Below, piece after piece: positions 1 to 11,166 of a stretch of 64,000 nt of DNA. The stretch comes from Atherix ibis. Its lineage: Eukaryota > Arthropoda > Insecta > Diptera > Athericidae. The stretch covers positions 36,897,667 to 36,961,666 of the forward strand of contig OY282610.1 of assembly GCA_958298945.1 (NCBI GenBank), given 5' to 3'. The position numbers and the translations under genes are program-made. Every line of letters starts with the position of its first letter. Position 1 is the first letter of the stretch. The notes under the pieces are model-generated. The model was not told the origin of the DNA, made no database searches, and saw nothing but the letters and a program-made list of their open reading frames with translations.

Positions 1-71
1 TAGCTTCACCATATGCCACACAGTCAACATTCGGAATGCGTCCGCGCAATTAATTTTGTTTTTCACACAAA

Positions 72-112
72 ATTTGATTCTTTGATCCATTTTTCGGAAT
101 GGGTAAAATTTT
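72..112. mobile_element. Short fragment of long-terminus mariner
   Basis: A ~40-bp stretch containing ATTCTTTGATCCATTTTT followed by GGAATGGGTAAAA matches the segment just inside the 3' terminus of the mariner copies ending at 6381 and 40866 (there TTTGATCC...AATGGGCAAAAATCG). It is a remnant only, with no terminus visible. Confidence 0.4.
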
Positions 113-350
113 ACTACTAGGCCAAAGGTGGTAATTTCTCTACCATGAGTCCGGTCTAGTCGTGCTGCATTAAATATCTCCAGGCATCCCAGCTTCGCAC
201 AGTGGTCTTCCACTTCGCGCCGCGGTGGTAGAACCCATCTTGTCTTCTAGGACCAGAAATTGAGCCGCTCAAGGCTTTTCGGTCAAGATCTTCCTCATCC
301 AAACGGATTAGGTGTCGAGCCCAGCGCAGCCTATTAAGCTTAATTTAATC
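100..350 (-). mobile_element. Non-LTR retrotransposon 3' coding tail (fragment)
   Basis: Read on the minus strand this GC-richer stretch gives a near-continuous peptide with WARHLIRLDEEDLDRKAL, then GPRRQDGFYHRGAKWKTTV, then RSWDAWRYLMQHD, one stop, and TGLMVEKLPPLA. The order RWAGH-like / R.ED...KAL / GPRR..G....R..W / W..A..R is what the C-terminal end of many arthropod LINE ORF2 proteins looks like (downstream of the reverse transcriptase). The element is truncated on both sides and carries a stop. The base composition is clearly different from the surrounding AT-rich DNA. The clade (CR1, Jockey or RTE type) cannot be decided by eye. Confidence 0.55.
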
Positions 351-830
351 CAAAACCAGATGGCTCCAGGATTTCGCCGTTAAATAGGCTCTGATATTTT
401 TTTCCTATACCAAATTCCCAAGTCCTTATAAGCACTGTTGATCAATCAAATCACTATTTTTCATTTAAATCCAAAATTATTTGTAAAAAAAAAAATATAT
501 TTGCAAATTTATCTCTTTAGAACATTCTGTATTTAAGTAAAATGTTTTTGTTTTTTTATTTTTTTCTTAAAAAAAAAAAAATCACGCATAAAATTATACT
601 AACCGATGCGGAAAATTTTTTTTTTAGTTTTTTTTTTTCTAATAAAATCTTTTTTAAAAAATTGACATACAATTTTTGATGGAAAAATTTTCAAAAAACA
701 TTTTTCATTCAATTATTTAACTTTTTATTGATACTATTTAATTGCTTTGCTTAAAGGAGAAGAAGAAAGTAAAATTAAGTTTTCTAAATAAAATTAAACA
801 TATTCTTTTCAATAAAATAAAATCGCACAG
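351..830. other. AT-rich gene-free stretch, probable intron end
   Basis: Poly-A/poly-T rich DNA with no coding signal. It ends in CGCACAG at 824-830, a plausible 3' splice site after a modest pyrimidine run (ATTCTTTTC), directly in front of the open frame that starts at 831. An in-frame TAA lies at 818-820, so the coding frame cannot extend further upstream. Confidence 0.5.
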
Positions 831-2777
831 AAACATCATCAAGTACTATCGATGCTACTAGCACTACTACTACTACTACTACTACTACTGCTACTTCTGC
901 TACTACTGCTAGCCTTAAAAATACTTCTACCATTAGTGGTACTACCAATTCTACTAGCGATTACTTCATTGAAAATCAATCATCAATATCATCAACATCA
1001 GCTTATGCTTCTGCTATAATTGATAATCAGTTGATTAACAAAAATAATACCATAAATAATATTAATAATAATTTGAAACAGAACAATTTCGATACGGATA
1101 ATTATCATATTGATAGTAATAGTAGGGAAAATAAATTGTATACAATTCAACAACAACAACAATCACAACCACCACACTATGAACCGCAACAGGATCAGAA
1201 TTATAATCAACAGCAAAATATGAAATTTCCTTTAAGTGAAAAACCAGAGTTAAATAGTCAATTTAAAAATATCTCATCGAATAATTATGACTCCAAAACA
1301 GCAGGAAATATTGATTTGTCAATGAATCGAAATCAAATTGATAAATTTTGTGCGAAAATTGAACAATTCACACAGAATTACGACGATGAACTGATCCACT
1401 TAATGCAGAAACAAAAAGTTGACTCTACAAAATACAGTCACTTAAATGTATCCAGTGACAATGCTGCAAATATAAAATCGAATTACATTAATTGTATAGC
1501 AAAATCCCCAGAATTGATGGTATCCGATGCACGCGATAATTATCTACAATATGACAGTACGTTGAATGAATTAAAATCGGCTATTGCTAAAACGCATAAC
1601 CGCCAGGATAATAGTTATAGTGTAGAAAATAGCACTGAGCAAAAATTTCACTCACAAACGACTACAAATGTTCAAGAGCATCAACAATATCGCTATGAAC
1701 ATGAAGAACAATTTCAACAGCACAAACAACAAATCAGAACGTACCAACAACACTCCGACCATCAATATGAGCAAAGATATCAGAAATATGAGCAGGAAAA
1801 CTATCAACAAAAATACGATAATGAACAAATTCAATTTAAAGATGAGCATAGAAATTTTTCGAAAAATACTCAACAATCTAATTTGATGCCATGTCAGCTA
1901 AATAAAATTGATAATAGAAAATGTGAAGAACGTAAATTATTTCCCACATCGCAAACTGCTCAAAAATCGCATGATTACGATGAGCAAAGTGATAATGAAG
2001 AGGAGTATATCAAAGTGCCAGTAAAAGATCTGATTTCGACATTCGAACAACAAAGCCGTCAGCCAACCGGTCCGGAAAAGACGCAGAAACAAGAAAAAAA
2101 ATTATCACCACAAATGGTTCAGCAACAGAGCATCGGGCAAGAGAGCAGTCAGTTTGAGCAAAAGCCTCAGTATCAGTGTGTGGTTCGACAGCAGCAAGAC
2201 TACGTTCAGAAACAGGAGCAGTACTATCAGCAAGAACAGCATGAGCAGTATGCTGCCGAGCAATATCGTTACGAGCAAGAGTCACATCAGCAGAATAAAG
2301 GCGAAACCATCTACGGATATGAACAGAAACGTGAGAAACAACAGCTCCACTATCATCAGCACGAGCAAACTGCTAGCGTCCAGCAACATCAGCAACATGA
2401 GCAACACCAGCAACAGTTCTACCATCAGCAATATGAGCAGAAACATGAAATGACATATTCGGAATACGATAAATTCGAATCGACGATCGATGGTAGCAGA
2501 GATGAGAATCGTCGGAGACAATCTGTGGACAGCGGAAGTGTTCGAATATCACAGGATCTCGATCAGGAAGATGACCAAAATGAAGAGATTCGAGCCATAC
2601 TGGACAATTATGATCGGAATCACAAATTCCCAGTTAAGGACCATGAGCCCGACTTATTGTACAGTCAAAATCTATCCAATGTATCGTCGGCGGATTATCC
2701 AACTGACGAACACTATGAAAAACATCACAAATACATTTGCTATGATAATTATACACATCAGAATGATGAACACGAAG
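831..2777 (+). CDS. Internal exon, Thr-rich then Gln/His/Tyr-rich low-complexity protein
   Basis: An open frame of about 648 codons. It is bounded upstream by an in-frame TAA at 818-820 and a CACAG acceptor at 826-830. No ATG is needed at the start, so it reads as an internal exon entered with two bases of a split codon (first full codon 833-835). The first ~65 residues are Ser/Thr-rich and include a (ACT)9 run at 863-889. The remainder is dominated by Gln, with many QYEQ and HEQ units. A more complex patch, EEYIKVPVKDLISTFEQ, lies near 2005-2050 and is the best candidate for a conserved motif. The exon probably ends at 2777 at AAG|GCAAGC. Reading on instead would give a poly-Phe tail and a stop at 2819. 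The C-terminal continuation is 3459-4423, in matching phase. I do not recognise the family. A cytoskeletal or muscle scaffold is only a guess from composition. The repetitive CAA/CAG content is typical of fly genes. Confidence 0.7.
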
Positions 2778-3458
2778 GCAAGCAAATTTGTTTGTTTTTT
2801 TTTTTTTTTTTTTTTGAATAATCCAATCAAAAATAAAGGGTATGAACTCGAAAATTGCAGACTTTATAATAGAAAATAAACAAAAAATTAAGAATTTTTT
2901 TAAACATTTTATAAATTTAAAAATTTGGCAAAAAATCTAAACTCATCGGGGACGAATGGATCGTCACAGATCGTAAAAATACGTTCTTCTTAATTATTTT
3001 TGGATAATCTACGAAAGAATGAAATTTTAACAGAATTTTTATCGTACCAAAAAAAAAATGAAAAAATTAAATACTAAAAATGTATTTTTGTTCTAACTAA
3101 AATGATTGTGTTATTTTCGATTATTTCTACTAAATAAATTCCATTTAATAAATTAACATTTAAGTACGATTTTTGAATTAAAACAAAAATAATAATTATC
3201 GAATAGTTCCTACTAAAAATTTTCTTATCGTATTAATTTAATAATTTTTATTTAGTAGTGCTTTAATGCAAAATTTCATTGATTCATTTTGTCATTAATT
3301 AATCAAAATCTAATTTCGAAATATAAAAAAAAGAAACCCCGAAAAAAAAAATTAATTAAAGAGAACCTTTTTACTTTTCATTATGTTTATTCCTATTGTT
3401 TGTGAATTTTTTTTATTAAAATAAGAAAATAATGAGATTTTATGAATTTCCTATTAAG
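2778..3458 (+). other. Probable GC-AG intron (681 bp)
   Basis: The upstream coding frame reaches GAAG|GCAAGC, which fits the AG|GCAAG consensus of the minority GC-type donors. The downstream frame opens right after CTATTAAG at 3458. Exon phase agrees: one base G from 2777 plus GA from 3459-3460 makes a Gly codon. A GT donor at 2790 (TTT|GTTTGT) would keep the same phase but is a poorer match. The intron is AT-rich, with a poly-T run at its start and no internal coding signal. Confidence 0.55.
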
Positions 3459-4423
3459 GACTTTATATGCCAAAAGAGATACCATTGGAAAGTTATGGAC
3501 CACCACCACCGGTGACCCAATACGTGCCGCCACCATCGTCAAGTAGCACTCCTTATGGTGGCTATCAGAAACCATCGCCACCGACGGTTTATGTTCAACC
3601 GCCATCGGCTACCGCTGAGACATCGTCCTTCCCGACGTATGAGCCAGCACCACAAATGCCTCAGCAGAGCAGCTTCCCACCGAGCAAGACATTCTCATCG
3701 GGATCGACGGAACAATTTACGAAGAAGCAAGCATCCTTCTCGTCGCATCAATTGCAATCGAATGTGGCTAACTATACACCATCGACGACATTCAATCCGT
3801 CGCCATTGCCATATGACAAGTTGAAGAAATTCGAGCATCCAGATCCGCCATCGCAAGAATACTTCCCCATGTATGGTCCACGTACAGGTCGCAGACCACT
3901 AACTGTACCCGGTGGCAAGGTACGTAATACATCTCCGACCCCATTTATGTCATCCGGTCAGAAAACATCCTACCAACACTCATCGACACAATACCATCGA
4001 CCAATGCAACAATCCCCATACCAGGATTCGTATAAGCCACAACAACAGCAACAACAGCAACCGCAGCAGTACCAGCAACAGCAACAATACCAACAACAAT
4101 CGCAACAATCCCAAACCCAGTCACACACCACACACTATCAATCCCATAATCTATCGTCCCAAATCCATCAGAACGAATATAAGTCCGTCTCGTCTCAGGT
4201 ATCACCAAGCAATCAGCCACAGGCTCCGTACATGTCGCCATCTGTCGATGACAGCTACACTTATGGATCATCGCATCCAGCTAGCTCAAGAGTATCATCA
4301 GCTGATATGATGCGCTGTCAAAACTATAATACGGCACCACGCGGCTGGAACAAGAACAAGGACTATTATCGTCCAATTACTTTTAGTAAACCAAGAACAG
4401 AATTGCCATATACTGATTTTTAA
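3459..4423 (+). CDS. Terminal exon, Pro/Ser/Gln-rich C-terminus of the same gene
   Basis: An open frame of ~320 codons, starting after an acceptor at 3457-3458 (in-frame TAA at 3455-3457) and ending at a TAA at 4421-4423. The ATG at 3467 is internal. Residue order: Pro-rich start (ESYGPPPPVTQYVPPP), then Ser/Thr/Pro-rich, then a better-conserved-looking block LKKFEHPDPPSQEYFPMYGP and RTGRRPLTVPGGKVRNTSPTPF. A poly-Gln tract follows at ~4040-4110. The distinctive tail is NTAPRGWNKNKDYYRPITF, ending LPYTDF. The complex, non-repetitive tail argues that this is a real protein end. Low-complexity Pro/Gln linkers plus short conserved blocks suggest a scaffold, possibly sarcomeric (compare Zasp/PDLIM-like or synaptopodin-like proteins), but I could not confirm any family. 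A strong potential donor AAG|GTACGT lies inside this exon at 3917-3925. Confidence 0.75.
3917..3925 (+). promoter_or_regulatory. Possible alternative 5' splice site inside the exon
   Basis: GGCAAG|GTACGT at 3914-3925 is a near-ideal donor between codons (phase 0). Use of it would drop the poly-Gln and NTAPRGW tail and splice to an exon outside the known pair. The exon at 38103 is not phase-compatible, because joined at phase 0 it hits a stop after 11 codons. The sequence after the site also looks coding, so the site is at most alternative. Confidence 0.35.
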
Positions 4424-5640
4424 ATAGACACCATAATAAATTTTTTTCTTCTTTTTTTTCTTCTTAATAATTTCACAACAACAACACACACACAACAAAA
4501 ATATCAACAAGAAACATTTTTCAAAGCCCAACAAAACGAAAAAAAAAACAAAATCAATTAAAAAAAAAAAAGGAAAAGGATAAATATGAACCAAAAACAT
4601 AAAAAAAAATCAAAAATACTAAAAAAAAAAATATTCAAAAAAGAAAAAAAAATACAAACAGCGAATATATATTAAAAAATAAACTTAAAAAACTAAAAGA
4701 AATTAAAACAAACAAAATTAATTAATTAATTAATAATAAAAAACGAACGCTTCAAAATACGAACTCAACATTTTACATTAACAAAAAAAAAATGAAAATT
4801 GTTTTCAAATTGAATTAAAAGAAAGAAAAGAAAATTCAAAAAAACTAAAAAACAAAAAAATCCCAGACCGAAAAGGAGACAGAGAAAGCGTAACCGTAAG
4901 AATGTAAAAGCGACAGAAAATCAGAAAGAGTAAAATTATTTACAATAAAATATGGACAATTTTATTGCCTAAAATTATATTACAATAAAATAAACCGCAC
5001 ACATTCACACACGAAATGGACAAAATTACTTTTATCTGTTCTTATTAAATCCTTATCGGCTTATAAACATAAATATGTATGCATGTTTTGGTGTAGTTTT
5101 TATTTAATTCATATAACGTGCATTGGATGCGTACCAAAATTGAAATTTGTTAACGATTAAAAAAAGAGAAACGTTGAAGTGGCAGCACTAATCCACTCGA
5201 TCCAGCAAGCGATCGTACACAGCGCCTCATAAGCACAGTGTGTACCTATGGTTGCAGTTACACGCATACACAAATGCACAAACAAAAAATTAAATTCTAT
5301 TTTCATATTTACATGCATACAAAAAATCAAAAAAAAAAACAAATAACAAAAAACAAAACTGTTATTATTTTTAACATTTATCAAATTTTATTTTTACTTT
5401 CTGCTTCGATTGCTATAATTTATATAATATATTATTATTATTGATTATTATTATTATTATTATTATTATTACTGATTATTGATTATTGATTATTGATTAT
5501 TATTAATTACTTATTATTGTTGTTGAGAATTAAATAATAAAAAAAAAATTTTTTTCTCCCGATTATGTTAAGTGCTAAATAGTACTTTGCTTGTATGTGT
5601 TTATAATAAAGTTTAAATAGAAAATATCATAAATAAAAAT
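4424..5640 (+). other. Probable 3' UTR and downstream AT-rich DNA
   Basis: Follows the stop codon at 4423. It is very A-rich on the + strand, with several AATAAA-type hexamers (for example around 4945, 4984 and 5606), any of which could be the polyadenylation signal. No coding signal is seen. The transcript end cannot be placed from sequence alone. Confidence 0.4.
5428..5515. repeat. (TTA)n / GATTATT microsatellite
   Basis: A run of TTA trinucleotides followed by repeated GATTATT units. A shorter (TTA)n lies at 5901-5925. Confidence 0.85.
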
Positions 5641-5953
5641 TTAAAAAGCATAAAATGTATCACATTTGCACACACCTATATAAATATATTCAAATGCACA
5701 ATGTAACGATTATGTGTACACATACATACAAATGAACTGAGTGAAAAAAATTTAGGTTTTTTTTTGTCTTTTTTTGCCAGTAATTGCCTAATTATTTTGT
5801 AAGCGAACTGATGGCAAATATTAAAAATTATATAAAAAAAAAAAAAAACAAGAAATTAATAAATTTATTTTCAAATTAAACTAGGATTTTTTTAAAAAAA
5901 TATTATTATTATTATTATTATTAGTAACGAGTGGTTTTTTTTAAGTGCTTATA

Positions 5954-6381
5954 CGAGGTCTTTTCAAAATTGTATCACGAATTTAGAATTTCCGTGGGTT
6001 GCGTATATTTGATTTTTTATGGCGTTATGTTAGTACTCATGTCTTTCAATTGTGCCGACAAGTTCGGCTATTTTGAATGTTCAGATAATTTTTGACAGCT
6101 GCTTTGCTTGCACGTATTTTGGCTCGTCTTTGATTTGTTACTTGTGCGCGAATTTTTGGCCAAAAACAACGCACTAAAAATGCCGCAGCTACCGTATTCC
6201 CCATATCTGACCGTCATTGACTTTTTCTTATTCCCTAAATAGAATCTTTGATCTATTTTTTGGAATGGGCAAAAATCGAAGACAAGCCAAAACACGTGCA
6301 ACCAAAGCAGCTGTCAAAAATTAACTGAACATTCAAAATGGCCGAACTTCAAAATTCGCGATACTTTTTGAACAGACATGG
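5954..6381 (+). mobile_element. Deleted mariner (MITE-like) with long inverted ends
   Basis: The termini CGAGGTCTTTTCAAAA at the left and TTTTTGAACAGACATG at the right are inverted relatives of each other. They are flanked by TA on both sides (5952-5953 and 6382-6383), the mariner/Tc1 target duplication. The inverted similarity is long: GCTTTGCTTGCACG...TTTTGGCTCGTC on the left reappears inverted on the right. Only a scrap of transposase remains between the ends, on the + strand, reading MPQLPYSP.L...DFFLFP at 6181-6240. This corresponds to the YSPDLAPCDFFLF block that carries the third catalytic Asp. The copy is non-autonomous, derived from the family seen at 38850-40866. Confidence 0.8.
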
Positions 6382-6386
6382 TATAT

Positions 6387-6525
6387 CCATAGCAACATGC
6401 TGATTGAAGTGCTGGCCAATTGTATATAAACAATTCTCGGTTAATGTTTATAGATACTTATTTGTTAGCAATATGTCGCGATTCGGTGTGAATTATTTTA
6501 ATTAATGTTTTTTTTTTGTTGATAT
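6387..6525. repeat. Dispersed ~140-bp repeat, copy 1
   Basis: Shares about 140 bp with 20492-20630, including AGCAACATGCTGATTGAAGT, AATTGTATATAAACAATT and GTCGCGATTCGGTGTGAATT. No coding signal. In both places it lies upstream of a minus-strand Tc1-like fragment, but at different distances, so it is probably a separate small element. Confidence 0.7.
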
Positions 6526-6591
6526 TTTAATGATATCTCGATAATAACACTTGTAATGTTATTTTCCAAGGATGCAAGTTATGCTGATTTA

Positions 6592-6900
6592 GACGAGTGA
6601 CTTTACATAGCTCCACAAAAAATAGTCTCGAGGCGTCAAATCGCACAATCTAGGAGGCCAACTCACCAGACGAGTGACTTCACGTAGTCCCAAAAAAAAT
6701 AGTCTAGAGGCATCAAATTGCACGATCTTGGCGGCCAACACACCACACGAGTGACTTTACGTAGTCTCATAAAAAATAGTCTAGAATTGTCAAATCGCAC
6801 GATCTAAGGGGCCAACACACCAGACGAGTGACTTCACGTTGTCACATAAAAAATAGTCTAGAGGCGTCAAATCGTACGATCTTGGAGGCACACTCACCAG
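6592..6900 (-). repeat. 77-bp tandem repeat, 4 copies, inside transposase end
   Basis: GACGAGTGACTT (or a close variant) recurs at 6592, 6669, 6746 and 6823, an exact 77-bp spacing. Each unit covers the LTPLDYFLWGYVKSLV-encoding stretch. Because 77 is not a multiple of 3, each added copy shifts the frame. Confidence 0.9.
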
Positions 6901-7755
6901 TCCGAAACGTAAGATAAATTGCTCACCGAACTCATCTCTCAATATGTACATTGTTTCACGTCCTGTGTGGCATATAGCGCCGTCTTGTTAAAACCACATG
7001 TCGACCAGATGCAGTTCTTGCATTTTAGGGGGGGGGGGGGGGGTGGTAAATTCGAAATCATCAAGCGGTAGTGGGTGCCATTAACGGTAACGTTATCTTT
7101 AAAGAAATACGGACCGACAGATTTTGTTTTTGGTTCTTGTTTTGCCTGTGTTCCTTCATCAGATCAAATGCGACAATTTTGTGTATTCATATTTCCATTC
7201 AACCAGAAATGAGCTTCGTTGCTGTGCGAAATTTTTTGGTAAGAAAACGGATTTTCCTCAAATTGTTCTAAGGCCCAGTCATCCCAAAAATTACGACGCT
7301 TTGATAGGTCGTTCGGTTTCAGTTCTTGCACTACCTGTACTTTATACGATTTCAGACCAAGATCCTTGTATAAAATCTTCTACAAAATCGAGTAACACAA
7401 TCCAAATTGCTATGAACGGCGACGGATGGGCAAATCGCGGGCTTCACCAACACTGGCCACTACGACCAGCAAAATTTTCCTCCGTATGCACTCTAAGCAT
7501 ACGGGTTGGTAGTTTGATGTCAAATAGCATAAAATCGCTGCAAAATTTTGTCACTATGGATTGAGGTGCTTACTAAAAGTGCGCAAAAGACAAGTACGCG
7601 AAAAACATTTTGTCGAAGTGCGCGAAACACATTTTTCACAGAGCACGAAATTTCAATAATTTACAAGTATTATTCTTTTTATGATAAAATGGCAATACTA
7701 ACTGAGTACTATTAATAATACCACACGACATAGATCATATGTGATCTGTGAAAAA
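6592..7755 (-). mobile_element. Degenerate Tc1-like (DDE) transposon
   Basis: Minus-strand remnant of the same family as 33497-34760. Reading from high to low coordinates, the N-terminal ...VKNVFRA-like segment lies near 7620-7665 and a KDLGL...VQELKPNDLSK-like segment near 7300-7390. After a 16-G homopolymer come the segment encoding DMWF.QDGA.CHT (7000-6955) and finally SWPPR.C.LTPLDYF (about 6880). The frames are broken by indels and stops. The catalytic triad region can be recognised but not as one open frame. The 3' end consists of four tandem copies of a 77-bp piece (6592-6900). The element is inactive. Confidence 0.75.
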
Positions 7756-8094
7756 TAAAAATATGAAAAAGCAAACAGCAAAAAAATCATCTGATTAATC
7801 ATCTAACATTGGAATGTCGTGAAACATTTTCGTAACAGATGGCATTTCTTCATTTGTGGAAGTACTAGAGTTATTCGCATCTTTATTATTGTCAGATAAT
7901 TTAACAGGTGCTAGTTTGAGTTTAATCTATTTTTGTTTATTTATTACGGATTTTACGCCAAGTTGATGATGGAAGAGCAAACATTGCATTTTCGCCATTT
8001 GTGTCGTGACACAGAACGTGCATCAATCTTGTAACAATTTACGTAAAGTTAATGCACTCTCTACAATAGTGTCAGTACCAATGATGGCTTACGA
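7756..8094. other. No gene or recognisable element
   Basis: AT-rich unique-looking DNA between two transposon remnants. Nothing in it could be supported as a feature. Confidence 0.5.
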
Positions 8095-8830
8095 AATTCG
8101 GTGCTGATCAGGAAGGAAAACCGAAGTTGGTAACGACAAAGTAAAGACATGAGTTGAGTCAAACCAGCGTTACACGACGCGCGAAATTGCAGAAACATTG
8201 AACATCTATCATTCACCCATTCACGACTACCTGAAAAAGCTGGGATACAATAAGCAAGCCCAATGTTTGGGTCCCTCATGCACTCGAAGAAGTTTATTTG
8301 ATGGTACATAAAAGCATCTGTGATATCCTCATTAAATGTAAGGATAACGATCGCTTTTTTGAAGCGATTGATAACTAGTGATAAGAAGTGGATCGCTTAC
8401 AACAATGTGGCGTGAAAACGGTCTTGGTCCAGGCGTGATGATCCGCCTCAAACGATAACGAAACCGGAAATTCATCAAAGGAAGATTATCCTCTCAGTGT
8501 GGTGGAATTTTGAAGGTGTTGTGTTTTCTGAGCTTCTACCAAATAGAAAAGTATTGCCAATTGTACAAGTTGAACAAATCCATCAAACAGAAATGTGTGG
8601 AGCTTGTTAAGCGTAAAGGAGTTGTACGTCATCACGGCAACCGTCAAAAAATAATGGACCTTGGTTGGAATGTCTTCCCACATGCAGCATACTCGCCTGA
8701 TATTGCGCGGTCAGACTTCTGCTTGCTTTGCTCTCTCTTCAAAGCTCCTTGAATGGTATGACGTTCCATTCAGCTGAGGCTGCAAGTCATCACCGATAAA
8801 TACAAATAAATAAACTTTTTAAAACTTTTC
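8095..8830 (+). mobile_element. Mariner remnant (mellifera/cecropia-like transposase)
   Basis: Plus-strand transposase pieces in changing frames, in the right order. First is REIAETLNIYHSPIHDYLKK (helix-turn-helix, 8190-8250), then an FLK..VTGDEKW-like region (8350-8410) and a VWWDWKG-like region (8495-8530). They are followed by IKQK..ELVKRKGVV.HH.N (second Asp lost, 8570-8650) and DLGWNVFPHAAYSPDIARSD (8660-8720). Stops and frameshifts are present throughout. The clear order of mariner motifs makes the identification solid. The exact ends were not located. Confidence 0.75.
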
Positions 8831-9190
8831 CGACAATTCAATATTATTTTAGATAAAAACGAAAATTTTTCAATTTTTTTCTTTGCTGACGGTTTTTTTT
8901 TATTATTTTAACTCTAAAATTTTTTTCTCTAAGCTTATATAAGTTCATTAAAAATTATTTCCGACATTTTTATTATGATAAAAATAATCATAATTAAAAT
9001 TGTAATAGATTTTAAGCCAAATTGTACCAGTTTTTAAAAATTCATTAGTACAAACCGATATTTTTCGAAAAATGCAGCTAACTTCATTATTAGGACCGTT
9101 ATAAGAAAATCCAGCTAAGAATGGTTTGAATGTTTAGGTTATGCGTTAGTATATAAAGTCAAAAATGGGGTATTTAGTCAAACAATTTGT
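8831..9190. other. AT-rich gene-free stretch
   Basis: Poly-T rich DNA leading into the satellite array. No coding signal. Confidence 0.5.
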
Positions 9191-11166
9191 TATTTTTAAA
9201 CCTCTGACCCAGTGCAGAAAAAAATCCTATCTGGCAAGTTTGACCTGGTCTCAAATCACATGTCGAGCGTTTTTTGTGTCTGAAATAATTTTCAGGGTCA
9301 TCAAGCGGACTTGTTTACTTTTCCAGATAAGAATTGACAATTTTCGAATTGGAGGTCTGCCTCAGTCCAGGAAAAAATCCCATCTCGCCTGTTTCACCTA
9401 ATCTCAAATTGAAGATAAAACCACGTGTCGAGCGTTTTTTGTGTCGGAAACAATTTTCCGGGTCATCAAACGGGCTTGTTTACTTTTCGAAGTTAGAATT
9501 GGCAATTTTCTAATTGGAGGTCTGACCCTGTCCTTGAAAAAATCCCATCTCGCCAGTTTCTCCTAGTCTCAAATTGAAGATGAAACCACGTGTCGAGCGT
9601 TTTTTGTGTCGGAAATAATTTTTCGGGTCATCAAATGGGCTTGTTTACTTTTTGAAGTTAGAAGTGGCAATTTTCTAATTGGAGGTCTGACCCTGTCCTT
9701 GAAAAAATCCCATCTCGCCAGTTTCTCCTAGTCTCAAATTGAAGATGAAACCACGTGTTGAGCGTCTTTTGTATCGGAAATAATTTTCAGGGTCACCAAG
9801 CGAGCTTGTTCACTTTTAAAGGTTAGAATTGGCAATTTTCAAATTAAAGGTCTGACCCAGTCCAGGAAAAAATTCAATCTCGCCAGTTTGACCGTGTCAC
9901 AAATTGAAGATAAAACCACGTGTTGAGCGTCTTTTGTATCGGAAATAATTTTCAGGGTCACCAAGCGAGCGTGTTCACTTTTAAAGGTTAGAATTGACGG
10001 TTTTCGAATTGGAAGTCTGACCCAGTCCAGAAAAAAATGCCATCTCGCCAGTTTGACCGTGTCTCAAATTGCAGATAAATCCACGTGTCGAGCATCGTTT
10101 GTGTCCAAAATAATTTTCACGGTCTCCAAACAGGTTTGTTTACTTGTAAAAGTTAGAATTTGCAATTTTCTAATTGGAGGTCTGACCCAGTCCAGGAAAA
10201 AATGTCATCTCGCCAATTTGACCGTGTCTCAAATTGAAGATGAAACCATGTGTTGAGCGTCTTTTGTATAGGAAATAATTTTCAGGGTCACCAAGTGAGC
10301 TTGTTTACTTTTAAATGTTAGAATTGGTAAATTTCAAATTGGAAGTCTGAGCCAGTCCAGGAAAAAATTCAATCTCGCCAGTTCGACCGTGTCTCAAATT
10401 GATGATAAAACCACGTGTTGAGCGTCTTTTGTGTCGGAAATAATTTTCAGGGTCATCAAGCGGATATGTTTACTTTGCCAGATTAGAATTAACAGTTTTC
10501 TAATTGGAGGTCTGAGCCAGTCCAGGAAAAAATTCCATCTCGTTAGTTTGACCGTGTCTCAAATTGAAGATGAAACCATGTGTTGAGCGTCTTTTGTATA
10601 GGAAATAATTTTCAGGGTCACCAAGTGAGCTTGTTTACTTTTAAATGTTAGAATTGGTAAATTTCAAATTGGAAGTCTGAGCCAGTCCAGGAAAAAATTC
10701 AATCTCGCCAGTTCGACCGTGTCTCAAATTGATGATAAAACCACGTGTTGAGCGTCTTTTGTGTCGGAAATAATTTTCAGGGTCATCAAGCGGATTTGTT
10801 TACTTTGCCAGATTAGAATTAACAGTTTTCTAATTGGAGGTCTGAGCCAGTCCAGGAAAAAATTCCATCTCGCCAGTTTGACCGTGTCTCAAATTGAAGA
10901 TAAAACCACGTGTTGAGCGTCTTTTGTATAGGAAATAATTTTCAGGGTCACCAAGCGAGCTTGTTTACTTTTAAAGGTTAGAATTGGTAATTTTCAAATT
11001 GGAAGTCTGACCCAGTCCAGAAAAAAATGCCGTCTCGCCAGTTTGACATAGTCCCAAATTGAGAAACCAAACCACGTGTCGAGCGTCTTTTGTGTCGAAA
11101 ATAATATTCTGGATAACCAAACGGGCTTCTCTACTTTTCAAGATTAGAATTGGCAATTTTCGAACT
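9191..11166. repeat. 165-bp satellite array, about 12 units
   Basis: The marker GGAGGTCTGA (or GGAAGTCTGA) recurs at 9351, 9516, 9681, 9846, 10011, 10176, 10341, 10506, 10671, 10836 and 11001, exactly 165 bp apart each time. Most units contain ACCACGTG..GAGCG (an E-box CACGTG; some units have CATGTG) and TAATTTTCAGGGTCA. Units at 10176-10505 and 10506-10835 repeat as a nearly identical 330-bp pair. The open frames seen here arise only because 165 is divisible by three. No protein is implied. Confidence 0.95.

Noticed and set aside
3555..4310. His/Arg/Asn-rich open frames overlapping the terminal exon
   Set aside because: Shifted-frame readings of the Gln/Pro-rich coding exon.
7124..7564. 146-codon plus-strand open frame
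   Set aside because: It is the antisense of the minus-strand Tc1-like transposase remnant.
10053..10256. Repeated short open frames across 9165-11366
   Set aside because: They arise because the satellite period (165) is divisible by three; stops recur in most units and no ATG context is conserved.
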